Shown here: one piece after another, positions 48,202-61,690 of the stretch
How the letters are laid out: each line of letters opens with the position of its first letter
Position numbering within the stretch: position 1 is the stretch's first letter
DNA from: Macrotrachela quadricornifera
Lineage: Eukaryota; Rotifera; Eurotatoria; Philodinida; Philodinidae
Length of the DNA: 64,000 nt
Assembly (NCBI GenBank): GCA_022393335.1
Contig: JAJEKB010020998.1
Location: forward strand, 403,260 to 467,259
Direction: 5' to 3'
Position numbers and translations under genes: made by a program
The notes under the pieces: model-generated
The model's input: only the letters and a program-made list of their open reading frames with translations
The model's database searches: none
Told to the model about the DNA's origin: nothing

Positions 48202-51200
48202 TCACTCTCTTTGATCAAATAAATATGTGGCTAAACAATTTCTCATTTGTTGACGTTGGAAAGCAATTTCGTTGCAGATTTCAATTCGTATTGGATGATC
48301 AGGAGGAAAGTTCGTTTCTGCCATTTGGCGTGCTTTGTCAAGAAATGAGAGTGCAGTCGAGTAATCTCCCATTTCATGGTATATCCTAGCAATGTTAACA
48401 TAGATTACAGCTAAGTCTGGATGATTCAAATGAAGATTCTTTTCTTTGATTATACGAGTTTTTTGGAAAAATGAAAGTGCAGTTGAATAATCTTTGATGG
48501 CTTGGTATGCTACAGCGAGGTTATTATAGACTAGAGCCAAATTCAGATGATCATGAGGAAGACATTTTTCTTGGATATGACAGCTTCTCTCTAAATACGA
48601 GAGTGCACTGAAGTGGTCACTCATATTCTGATGCACTGCATCAATGTTATTATAGATTATAGCCAGTTGCAAATGATTGAGAGGAAGATCTTTTTCTAGA
48701 ATATGACGGCTTTCCTCAAAATATGAAATTGCAGCAGAGTAGTTTTCCATATTCGAATGTAGTCCAGCAATATTATTATAAATTACAGCCAACTCTGGGT
48801 GGTTGCGGCAAAGACGTTTTTCTTTGATATCAAGACTTTTTTCTAAAAATGAGAGTGCAGTAGAGTAGTTTCCCATCATCTTATGCACTAAACCAAACGA
48901 ACTATAAGTTGTAGCTAGCTCCGGATGATTGAGACCGAGATATTTTTCTTGGATATCACGAGCTTTGTCAAGAAATATGAGCGCAGTTGAGTAATTGCCA
49001 ATTCTGTAGTATGTTGAAGCCATACTATGATATGTCATAGCTATTGTTGGATGATCATGAGAATAAACTTCATATTCGATTTGAAATGTTTTTCGGTAAA
49101 ATCCAAGCGCAGTTGAATAGTCGCCCAACTCGCTGAACACTACAGCAATATTCTGATAAGTACAAGCCAACTCTGGATGAGTAAGATCAGCAAGCTTTTC
49201 GTAGATATTTGTGGCCTCTTGATAGCGTGCCAGTGCCTTTAAATGATGTTTCATTGATTTAAAGACGGTACCAATATTATTATAAGTTTTAGCCAGTTCC
49301 GGATGATCAGGAATTAGTGCATTTTGACGTATTTCAAGCGTCTTTTTCAGACAGGAGAGCGCACTCGAATAATCACCCATCACATTATAAATAATACCCA
49401 TATCATTTAAAGTATGAGCTAACTCTAAATGATCGGGAGGCAAGTATTTTTCCTGAATACGAAGTGCTTTTTCATAGTAGAAGAATGCATGTGAATAATC
49501 TCCAGTCAGTCGATACGCTTCACCCATCCAATTGTAGATGATAGCTAGTGTGGATGATTCGAAGGAAGTAATTTTTCATGAATCACGATGGTTTTTTGCA
49601 AATATAATATTGCTTCTAATGGTTTTCCAAGTCGAATGTATGTGTCACCAATGTGCCCACAAACTAGACCTAAACTCATAGATTCAATATTAATGATGTC
49701 GTGTAATATTTCAAATGATTTTTTGTAATTGAAAAGAGCAGTCGAATAGTTTCCCATAGAACCATAGACTGTACCGATTCCTCTATACACGTCAGCAACA
49801 GCAAAACAATTAGGAACATTAAACTGAAGTGCTTTTTGAAAAAATGAGAGAGCTTGTGTGAAATCAGATTGATTACATTTAATCATTCCGAGAGTACATA
49901 AGGTATTTAAATGTTGCATTTGATTACAATTAAATGTCGAAAAGAAATCAAGAAATGCTTTTAAAATTTGTTCGGCTTCAGTAAATTTTCCCAGATGCAT
50001 TAGTAAATCGACTAATCCAAGCCATGAATTTCCTTTGCATATCGTTTTTCGCATGTACTTAGTTAATTCGCTCATCTTTTCATCATTGTTCGTGGTTGAT
50101 AATAGTTCCACTCGCCAGAGTCGCTCGTTGATTTGATATATCTCACCGATTTCGAAAATGCTATGCATTGAGAATAGGATCTCTTCTTCGTCTTGGTGTT
50201 GACTAATATTCTTCAATGAAATGAATGGCGTTATAGATGATTCCAAATTAATTTTTATTTCAAAAACAATTCCTGTCAATGCAGGATCAGCTCGATTACT
50301 ATCTGCGAATAAAAGAGCGACTTCTTGATTAACACTCGTTGATAGAAAGTTGTTAAACGAGAGGAGACTCCCTTTTGCTTTCAGTAGCTTTTCAAAATCG
50401 CTGTTTAACATGCCTTGTCCTCTGTAAACGCTCATATGATCAGGTTTGTTTGACCAGTTTTCGTATAAGTATCCAATTTGACGATGCAGATCTTGGATAA
50501 AGAACCCCATCATCAGAATTGTATTGATATCTTGTGTTCTCAAAGCTCGATTAAGAGGCGAATATATGAATGTCTCTTTAGAATACCACCAAGCAGCTGA
50601 GCGAATATCGTACTCACGATCAAATTGTTCTACTGCTTGCAATGCACAATCATAATTCGCATTTTGATGTCGACAAAAATCAATAAAAAATTGTTTTGAG
50701 TTATTACTGAATTTGATTTCAAGAATAATCTCTTTCAGTAATTGTGTATACATGAATGATTGATCGAGTTCATTTAAAGCAATAGAATTCGATTCATTTG
50801 CTCGAAGAATACTAATCGGAATTAAACTTTGATCGTATTGTCGAATGTTACGTGTAACCAATGGAAGAATATGTTTAATTTCAGTGAAAATACCTTTGAC
50901 CTTTCCAAATTGATTCATCTACATTTCATGTAACGATTGATCTCTACATAAAACATAAATAGATTTGAGTTGATGGAAATCTGTGATATGAGACATGGCA
51001 TGCAGACTATCATCTTTTGAGACAATCATTAATACATTTTCGTTTTCAATTTCGCTTAAAAAATCTACACATTCATCGATGTCAGTAAATGTATGCACGA
51101 TATTAACAGTACGTTGTACTTCGATGAACCAATGCTTTTCAATATCATCTTCACACGGCTCATCATTTAAATCCAAGCAAATAACGACAGTATTTTCAAA

Positions 51201-51791
51201 CATATGCGGAGATGTATGTTCAGATGAAAATGTACGTATAATATGATTTTGAATACTATCTTTCATAGACATTTCTGATTTTGTATGCAAGAATGATTGA
51301 TCGTGTTCGCTTGTCGGATTATTAGCATAGTCATTTTTTGATATGGTATCGGTCGAAATTGAATCCTTGTTGCATGCCTCAATGTCGTGTTTCAGTAAAT
51401 TACAAATATCTTGAATATGAGGAAGAATACTCCTGAGCTTTTGTAGATTGTTTGGCCATGTCTCGTCTATAGTTTTATTGCTGCGCATAATGTAAACTGA
51501 ATCAACTTGAGTGAATTGCTCGATAAGCGATATTGTATACGGATCAGCACTGGTAGATGCAATGATGAATACCTTCTTGTCCTTGATTTTGGTCAAGAAA
51601 TTTATGCAATCATGAACATCAGTGAATCCGTGGACGTAGTCGAAAATATGCTGCACTTGAGTGATCCAATTTATACTGGTGTCATTAGACTGATCGGTGT
51701 CTAGGTCAAGACATATCACAATAGAATTTTTCAGCATATTAGCAGGTAGAGAGATAAACGAGTTTTCTTGATCAGAAATATCGTCAATCAA
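48202..51791 (-). pseudogene. ART-TPR gene with duplicated N-terminal module, interrupted
   Basis: The minus-strand coding track runs 51791 to 48202. It has two copies of the N-terminal module (NSIVICLDLDTDQ...FTDVHDCINFLTKI, and NTVVICLDLNDEP...FTDIDECVDFLSEI), where its neighbour has one. The ART domain follows with VYRGQGM, NNFLSTSVNQ and HQDEEEILFSM. Then come TPR repeats, including about ten consecutive 42-residue kinesin-light-chain-like units (for example TYNNIGTVFKSMKHHLKAL). A TAG at 50919-50921 stops the frame right before the linker to the ART domain, and a one-base loss near 49546 shifts the frame within the TPR part. No ATG opens the track at 51791 (TTG there). The first ATG is at 51737, or an upstream exon is missing. 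Downstream of the lesions the repeats stay open for 440 codons, so the damage is recent, or the parts are expressed separately. Confidence 0.78.
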
Positions 51792-53062
51792 ATGACACGA
51801 CGTAGTAGATGTGATTAGTTATAAGTCTGCCTGCATTGTGATGTTGAGTCAATTGACAGTACCACTTTTCAAGTGACTCTATTGCGCATATGCACTCTCT
51901 CTTTCTCCTTTCAAGGACAAAAAAAAACAATATTTTCAACCATTCTTTCTCGTACAATGAATTGCAATGTTAATGTTGATATAACAGTGGCAAAAATTAA
52001 TTACATTGTATGCAGAACGTGATTGAAAAAATTTTTGGTAGCAATAAAAAACAACATGAAAGAAATAGTGGAATTCAAATTTTTTTCTTCTTGAACTTCA
52101 CTATAAATCTTGTTGATGAGAGAAATGTGTTTGAAATGTTCAAAAATTAGTTTCAAATCAGCTTCTTGTTTAGGTGACTTCATCAAGAAGTCTCAAAGTC
52201 ACTTGCAGATAGAAATAAACTTTTTATCATGTAAACGTCATAATGTACTATATTCAGTCAAAAAATGTTCCTCGAAAAACGGCATGGAATACGTTACAAA
52301 AACAAAACATTTGACTTTTTTCAAGAAAAGAAAACGTTCCATTTTGAAATATATTTCAGTTTTTCTGGAATGTTTTCTTCTTAATCGTTATCATCTGGAC
52401 TTACATTTTTTACAATAATCCTCGAAGAAAAGTTTCAAAATCAGGGAGGAAATAGATTTGCGAAAAAAGCAGTTCATGATGTCATCCACCTACTCTTGTC
52501 GAAATTCTTCAACACAGGAATTTTATTTGTTGTGCCTGAAAGGCAAATGTTTATACTCAGTTGTTGATGTTGAATCCGAATAGACCAAATTCAGAAACTT
52601 ACAGTGAGCGGAAGAGGACGAAATGTCAAGTTTCTTCAAAGTGATGCAAATTCTTTATTTTTTTTTATGTCTTTAATTTTTTTGAGGATTTCCATCCGAA
52701 AACTTGATTCAATTTTTATAGAAAGGTGATATTCGGAATCAGCTCGGTGAGGGCTACCCGAGAATGTAGCTTTTAATGAAAAACTAAGATGGTGCTCCAT
52801 TTTGAATTACGGGCACCTTTCTCGTATCCATGCTCGCCTCTTTTTCCTTTTATAAGACAACGCACTTTGACTTTCTGCCAAAGACGTAAGCTTTGTGCAC
52901 ATATTATGCATTCTCGTCTCGATGCAAAATCTCAAGTCAATACAAAGCCTTTCAGAAATTTAAGTTTGTGCACATATTAGGCATTCTCTTTCTCCTCAAA
53001 AAAGCTCAAATCAATACACAGCCTCTCAGAAATTAAGTCCAAAATTAAACATCTTAAGATTG
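51792..53062. other. Non-coding interval
   Basis: About 1.3 kb with no supported gene. It includes the word at about 52725 shared with 31110, and a CTCAAATCAATACA-type repeat twice at about 52929-53025, each before a GCCTNTCAGAAAT word. Confidence 0.45.
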
Positions 53063-53069
53063 TATAAAG
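53063..53069 (+). promoter_or_regulatory. TATA box of the PLA2-like gene
   Basis: TATAAAG lies 81 bases before the start codon of the secreted PLA2-like gene. Confidence 0.5.
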
Positions 53070-53143
53070 GGAGGTGGTACAGCACTAGTGCGATTATCTA
53101 ATAACTTATCCCTTACAACGTGCATGAAAACAACGCTATCGGT

Positions 53144-53597
53144 ATGAAGGTTTTGGTCATTCTACTAGTTGTGATGACTTATCACGTTAGTCAATGTCGA
53201 AAGGTGCGACTTACCGATCCTGATGAAGTGGGAGAATTGAAAGATGGGTCCCTGGTGATTAATCCTCGAGATCATTATGGCTGTGATGGCATTGGGGATG
53301 CTTGGATCATAGGTCATTGCGGAAACAAGGGAAAATGCTGCGACCAGCACGATGCCTGTATTGCATCGTTTTGCTGCGGGGACATATTTGAACGTATGTA
53401 AATATCTTCTTTGACAAACAGAATACTTTTTACACTGCCTTGTAGCTAATCCTACACGCGCGTGCAAAAAATGCCACGACACTGTCAAACGCTGTTTCCT
53501 AAATCCTTTCCATTGGCCAGGACCCAGCAAATGCTGTAAACAACAGAATTGTGGCCAGCTGCGTCCTCCTACTACATCATGTAAATCTTTTCAATAA
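53144..53597 (+). CDS. Small secreted phospholipase A2-like protein, two exons
   Basis: Exons 53144-53393 and 53446-53597 join (52-nt GT-AG intron) to 133 aa. ATG 53144 is chosen because the signal peptide MKVLVILLVVMTYHVSQC begins there; ATG 53120 would add eight polar residues. The mature part is Cys-rich. It has YGCDGIGDAW, then the catalytic-type motif GKCCDQHDACI, in which His-Asp is the PLA2 catalytic pair, followed by more cysteines (KKCHDTVKRC, KCCKQQNCG). Secreted PLA2 enzymes cleave the sn-2 ester of phospholipids. The exact group is unsure, since the calcium-loop glycines are not classic. The stop codon lies inside an AATAAA poly(A) signal. The exons are notably less AT-rich than their surroundings. 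The frame is intact. Confidence 0.72.
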
Positions 53598-54019
53598 AGA
53601 TATTGGACAAGGCATACTACAGCGATGATGCTGACGCAAGGCGTTTAAAATACTGATAAATCTGTTACTTTATCATGAATTTTCTAAAGTTTCGTGGACG
53701 AAGAACGTTTCATATTTATTCATCTGAAGTAGAATGGCTTATCGAAGAGAGTTGAACTCTCAGAGCAAATATGTCTTTACTAAGAGACGAAAGTTTGTTC
53801 TAAGTGAAAAATTCCTAATATAGAGTAGAAGACTGAAAAGATGTTATAAGAGTAAATAGAAAGGAACAATGCAGTCGATAATCACAAGGAGTGATTCACT
53901 AATGTACAAAGTCGATACATTCTAACAGGAGGAACTCATGCCTTTTCATCAGATTCTTCACTCTATCTTGTCTAAAGAAATGACTAAGATTATCGTTCTT
54001 CGTTTTTTGATGAATCTAA

Positions 54020-55085
54020 GCCACCTGCCCACAGCACTCTGGCTCGTCGGACAGAAGCTCGCAGGACACTTACCCGGAGGACTATTGCTCGCGGACAGAT
54101 GCTTGCAGAACACTTGCCTAGCTCCATAAAAAACGGACACTTGCTCGCCGGGCAGCTGCCCGCCAATAACACGTGCTCGCTATATATTTATGCATCATTT
54201 CTCAGTTTCAACGATCTTTGATTTGATTGGCCTCTAGACTTTATTCATATAATTAGAAAATTCAGATATTAGATTAAAAATGAAAATGCATAGTCAAGCA
54301 GATGATCCAGCATATTTATATCGTCGAACTGCATAAAAAATTAGGAAGGTTTGAGTGAAATATTACTTCCCAATGCTAAAACTTTTTCTAGATTTGTTAT
54401 AGAAAATTCGTTCAAAATATTCGGAATTCTTTTTTCCTATCTTTCCATAACCAGATTGTTTCGTCTTCGAACACCAGCTTCAGCTTGATGCAGTTGAGCC
54501 TCGACATCATAGTAAAATCGATTGAAGAAAGGAAATATATAACATACGGGGAAAATCCATGCAATAGATAATCCCATAGGTGATCGAAAGGAAAAATAAC
54601 ATAAAAAGGTACCAGCGAGAAGAAAAAAATCCTACATATATATATATAACAGAAAAAAAAATATCACATTATTATACATATGACAGGAAAGGAAAAAGTC
54701 ATCGTACATATACATATATCATGGGGAAAACAGAATCTATGATGCATGACTAGAGATAAGTGAAAGAAGAAGAACAGTTTTATTTGTGATAGAGAAAATC
54801 TTCATGATCGTATTTAAAAAAGATGACCTTAATTCTTATTTAAAGTTAGATAGAACGTTTGAATTGAAAAATAATTATAAAGATATCTAAGGACAAAAAT
54901 GAAGTGTTCGAAAAGAAAAGAACGAAGAACGAAAGTGACTTACATTAAACGGCGAGCACTAGTTATGTGGGCAGCTTTCCGGGAGGCAATCGTCCTCTAT
55001 AGAGGCAAGTGTCTCCTGCGAGCTTATGTCCTACGAGCAAGTGTCGTGCGAGCACCTTGCCGCAACCCGTTTTTTGATAGCCGTC
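54020..55085. mobile_element. Foldback-like element with CGAGCAAGTGTC tandem arms
   Basis: About 54040-54180 contains repeated units of the form GCTCGC(A/G)GGACACTTGC. About 54945-55070 contains the same unit inverted (TCCTGCGAGC, TCCTACGAGCAAGTG). The roughly 15-17-base units are imperfect. The two GC-rich arms stand out against AT-rich DNA and could fold on each other around an ~770-bp AT-rich middle that has (AT)n tracts and no coding potential. The limits of the element are not defined by any target duplication I could see. Confidence 0.65.
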
Positions 55086-55089
55086 CCAG

Positions 55090-56927
55090 TAAAAGTGTTC
55101 TCTAAAAAGAGTGAACGTCCAGGATCAGATCTGTTCATAGACATACAAAAGATCTTCCTTGGTCACATGAAACAGATCTGCAGCCGATACAAACGGAAAG
55201 CAATGTACTAACCTAATATGCAACTCAATATTTTCGATCTGGAGGTTTACGGTGTATTTTTGGTGAAAATGAGTAAAAGGAAAAGATCCAGGCAAAGTGA
55301 GGAAAGATGTAAGCAAAGAAGCATTTTTCTAGTACCACTCCTGATAGGGCTCTAATGAAGGAATCTTTCAGTAGCCCTAAAAAAACAGTTTGGTCAAAAA
55401 ATCTGTCATACATTTTCATTCATGGGATCCGAAACTAAAGGCTAAAACTTAGCTTGGTATGTCAGGTTATAGAACAAAATTGAACCTACAAAACGTACTA
55501 GCTCACTTTCTTTATGACTTGCAATAAGGCACTTAAAAGTCAGTTTGCTACCACCCTCGTTTTGGAAAAATCAATTTCTTGACAAAAGCACGTTGTACGT
55601 ACAAAAGTAGCATTTAAGAAAATGCTTATAGTTTTAAGCTATAGCTTAGTGTGATATTACATTTTGTAAAGAAATGTTTTCTATACGAAAGTACTAACTT
55701 CGACAAATATTAGCATTTTCACGAAATGCGTTGATTAGAGAGGTTGATATCAACTTTATTCATAAAAGATATTTGTCAATGTCATAGTCATCAGTTTTAT
55801 TCGTAGTTTTAGATTATGTTGAAAATATCTGACAGATGACAATTTTGTGTTAGTCAGCATAAAAATGACACCATCAACAGATGATTAAGTCAATATTTTA
55901 GTAATAGTGTATCAAAGTCGATATTATCTTTCTCATCATCAAATACATTCCCCAGTTCATGAATAAATATTTCGTGATGGAGCTTTTATTTATCTTATTC
56001 AAGCTTTTTTATATTTTTTCTTTCGTCTACTGTATCACTTTATATCAGAAAAATAATGTAATCATATTTCAACGAAGTCCAACCATATGGCTTTAGGTAT
56101 ATTTTATAATAATAGGCATAGTTCTTGTAAATTATTTACTATATGAATGTCTCATCTCCAATCATGAAAATTTCTCCGGCTTTCACCAGTTCACCTTCTG
56201 GATATTCGTCAATATACCCGCTGTACTTTCGCCAATTGGCAAAATTCTGAAATCCCGCCACAAAGGAACTTATTAATAAAACGCGTTTACTTAATAAACA
56301 AATATATATTATTGATATTGTTTTTACAAAATAATGTATTTGTATGATTGTGTAAGAATTGGAACACAGCACAACAAATGAAAATATTTATCATTCTAGT
56401 GTTAATAAAATAAAAACGTGACGTCAGTAATGAAATATCGGAACAGCGACTCCGATTCTTTCAGCAGTTTCCCAGCTTTTTTTCCACGGTTCCAGTTTTT
56501 GTGAAACCGCAGACCTCTGTTTTAGGAACTACAATAATTAATAGCTATTTAATTTACAAGGAATACTATGCCGCAAATGGAGCGACCATTCTGGAGTTTC
56601 GCGAAAGCCTTGTGCAATCTTTACTTTTTGGTACGTCATTTGAGATATCTGAAATCTGGTCTGAGACAAGAATTCAAAGCACAAACTAACTGATCACAAG
56701 CTTGAAGAAAAGGAAGTGTTTCTTCGCGACGACCGAAGACGTTGTGCTAGCTGCAAGGAGAAAATCAGATAACAACAAAAAGAAACAAAACGTTCAATTG
56801 CTTTAATGAAAAGCATCACACTAAGAATTGATAGATCTTTATTATCAAATAAAAATTATAAAAAATAGTTTTTTTCTTGTACTGTTGAGATCAGTGTTCT
56901 ATGGACATAATTATGTATTCATTGACA
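55090..56927. other. Non-coding interval
   Basis: 1.8 kb without a supported gene. A minus-strand ORF at 56139-56372 with the segment YIDEYPEGELVKAGEIFMIG is not recognised and could be a stray exon. Confidence 0.4.
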
Positions 56928-57483
56928 CTACTCTATTACTTTAAATGTTTTGATTTGTTCTTCACCGAGTGCCTTGAAAACAGTAACTTTCATCCGACCT
57001 TTGCCTACTTTGTATTTGTCGAGAATTCGAGCGGTGATGTCCCAATCTTCTTTTAATTTTAAATCAATACGTGTTTTACCTGTATTATCATCACGTAATG
57101 TGATAGAATCACAATCATTGAGTTCAACAATGGTATATTCTTTTTTTTGAATATTAGGCACTTGAATCATATGTCCAACGGGACGAACATCTTCATAACG
57201 ACGACTTGTAAAGATGTCAATACCAACTAAATGAACCTGAAGAAGATCAAATTAAAAATAAAAATAAAAGAAAAAAAACAAATTATTAATTAACCTTTGC
57301 ATGACCATGTTTTCCTGGCTTTGAATGTGATACTTCAACTACTTTGACGGGACGTCCGTTGAGCACGACATAATCTGACTTGTGAATTGCACCAATACGT
57401 TCTGGAGTTGAATCCATATCAGAATCAGATGCACTATCAGACGAAGCGATCGGATCGGCGTAATTGAAATCAAGTGAAGTCAT
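56928..57483 (-). CDS. eIF5A: Translation factor eIF5A, two exons
   Basis: Exon 1 (57483-57295) and exon 2 (57236-56928), separated by a 58-nt intron, encode 165 aa, close to the usual ~155. After a Ser/Asp-rich N-terminus (SSDSASDSDMDS) comes the KOW-like first domain with VVEVSHSKPGKHGHAK. Lys58 in KPGKHGHAK is the hypusine site, modified by deoxyhypusine synthase. Exon 2 gives VHLVGIDIFTSRRYEDV and an OB-fold C-terminal domain with DLKLKEDWDIT and MKVTVFKALGEE. eIF5A helps the ribosome at stalling sequences and in termination. The start ATG 57483 precedes TSLDF. Divergence in the second domain suggests a lineage-specific paralogue, but no damage was seen. Confidence 0.9.
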
Positions 57484-57767
57484 CGTCAAAAACTAAATTT
57501 CTACACAAAAAGTTGTGCTTTATATACATACAAAGAATTGAGTAATTTCAAGTCTTACATAATTACACAGAAAAAAAAAGTGACGCTACTTGTTTTGTTT
57601 CTTACCAAGCTGAATTAACCCATTTCTATTAGATATTTCGAAAGTACATGAATAATATAAATTTTTCATGAAAACTTCTTTAGAGTTGACATCAAATTTT
57701 ATCAATGTAATCTATTGAATATATCAACATCAAACATACGTAATGTGCAACTTACGAGGGAACCTCG

Positions 57768-58134
57768 ACACTAACGTAGTCATAAGAGGATTCGGGCCCA
57801 TGGATCTATGGGGCTGAGTTATAACCGTTTCACTGAATTTTTACTGTAGGACAGTGGTTTACCTACAAAATCAAATTAACGAATTTCAACATGAAATTTG
57901 GCCCATAAAAAGATCTAATAGACAGTAGACTATCCTGGAATTTTCCAACAAAATGAATGCATCCTTCTGAAGAAATTGAGATTCTGCTCATTATCTTATC
58001 GAGTAATCATCGGGTTTTTGAAAATTCAATATGTTAAGAATTTTGTCTGAAAATTTCAGGTTAAAATTCATTAATTTGATTTTGTAGGTAAACCAGTGGC
58101 ATGGACCCGAATCCTCTAAGGATTATGTTAGTTT
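57768..58134. mobile_element. Short inverted-repeat element (MITE-like)
   Basis: Left AGAGGATTCGGGCCCATG and GTGGTTTACCTACAAAATC followed by AAATTAA match the right end inverted (the complement reads AGAGGATTCGGGTCCATGCC and CTGGTTTACCTACAAAATC). The left arm has about 40 extra bases between these two parts. The interior is non-coding. It lies between the divergent eIF5A and p97-like genes. Confidence 0.7.
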
Positions 58135-58685
58135 CGGATTTCTCCACTTATGCTCAAAAGTGGTGAATCACTTCTGACGATTCCTTTGTTAGTATTTTAC
58201 TTTTTTCTAGATTAGTAGTATTCTATTATATATTTTAACTGATGAATACGAAAAAGTCGAATTATATTCCCCTGACAATTGATTGAAACTTTTCTTAAGA
58301 AAAATCGAAATTTAATATTATTAAAATCATTTATTGCATAACATGATACTTCTCATTAAAACAATCAGGATAAAAATTTTGTCATAGGTGAATCAGAGAA
58401 TTTTTATTGAGAAAGAAATACACGTGAGTAATTATTTAATTTGTCATGAAAAGACGAATAAATGCATAAGAAAATCGAATTTATTTAAATAAGTTAGATA
58501 GTGAAGAAGTTTCTCGATTAAATACATAAAGTTTTTTCTTTCCTTCATAAATGCTGTCAGTATATGATAGGTTGAATATAAAACAACACATGATTCACAT
58601 TCAAACTCATTTTTTTTGCATATATATATCTTTTGTCTTACAACGTTACTATATTACTTGTGTAATATATTGACTCATTTAGTCA

Positions 58686-58694
58686 TATATAAAA
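58686..58694 (+). promoter_or_regulatory. TATA box of the p97-like gene
   Basis: TATATAAAA is placed about 120 bases upstream of the chosen start codon. Confidence 0.4.
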
Positions 58695-58806
58695 GACGTA
58701 GAAGTAATGCACAATTTTATTTAATTTGAATGCATTCTTGTTATATTGTTATCTATTTCTAGATTTTGATATAAAATTATTTTTTTTTTATTGTAAAACA
58801 AATTCA

Positions 58807-60451
<1,645 letters not shown>

Positions 60452-61690
60452 ATAGAATCATTTTTGTGTTATATTTTTCAATTGTTAATATATAAACGGA
60501 TACTCATGTAAAATTAGGTGTCCTGTGCATATCTACTGATGAATAAATTCTTTAGTTTAAAGTTTTCTTTTTTTTTTGAATGCATCTAAACACATTTGAT
60601 TTTTTTTGGGAAAAAACTAATCATTCTATTCCCGGAGATTCCTAAAGCATAAGACGTTTAATTTGAAGTCTGCTTATTTGATTTTTTTTATTGAATAAAA
60701 ATTTTCTTTTATTTTAGATTATTAATATTTTGCTTAAAAAATTAATGATATTATTCAAAACGATATCTTGCAAGTTTAAATTACTTGCTTGTATGCCCGC
60801 ACTTCAGTGATTGGTCTAAGAATGGTATGAAGATAGAATGGTCCATTTTCCATAAAACTTGATCAATGGATAATCGAATGTAGAGAATCCGAATCTGGTA
60901 TTAGTTTTGACTAATTATTGCTTTTTAATATTTTTCTATGAAACTTGGTCAAAACTAATCAGGAATGGACGGTGTGTATCTGACATTGCTTTTTATTAAT
61001 TAATAATTAATTTAATAAAATAAATAATTTGATAATAGTTTCAAAAACATCATTTTTACAAGAAAGAGATGAGCGGTATTTGTAATAAGATGCGTAACGG
61101 TATATATAGAAGTCTTCTTTTTTGTCGAAAGTTATGGTAAAAATGATATCTAAACTCAGTTTTTTCTTCATCCCAAAAGATACGTTCAGACGCGCTTGTT
61201 GCTCTTGAAAAAAGAGATAAATTCATATAGCAAATGCGTCTAATCGCGACTACTGATTAAAACGCGTTTCAGAGTTATATGCGTGATCCATAAAATTCTT
61301 TTAAAGATCGGCTATGAAAGTACAATATCGATATTAGCAAAACTTCAATGATTGTTCTTCAACCTCTTTTTATATAGCTGTATGACCGTAATGTATATAT
61401 AAGACTGTTTTTGGTCTAAAATACATCCTATTGATTTGATATTGACAGTAAAAACTGTCTGACACTTAATGAAATAATGATCTAACTCAAATTATTGAAG
61501 ACATAACGATACTTCATTATTAATGTACAAGGAGTGATGATCTTGAGAGTATGAATGAAAAAGAATATTCGTACAATATTTGTAACTATGAACATACAAG
61601 TTTTCTCATTATGTGGAGCTCTTCTCGATAGAATCTTTATTTATTCGAAAAAATAATGTAGGAGTCTATGAACATTGTTGAACTGATTAT
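60452..61690. other. Non-coding interval
   Basis: 1.2 kb of AT-rich sequence between the p97-like gene and the tandem array. No gene was recognised. Confidence 0.5.

Noticed and set aside
56139..56372. Minus-strand ORF ending in YIDEYPEGELVKAGEIFMIG
   Set aside because: Looks somewhat protein-like, but there is no partner exon, start context or family that I recognise, so it is noted only in the interval entry.
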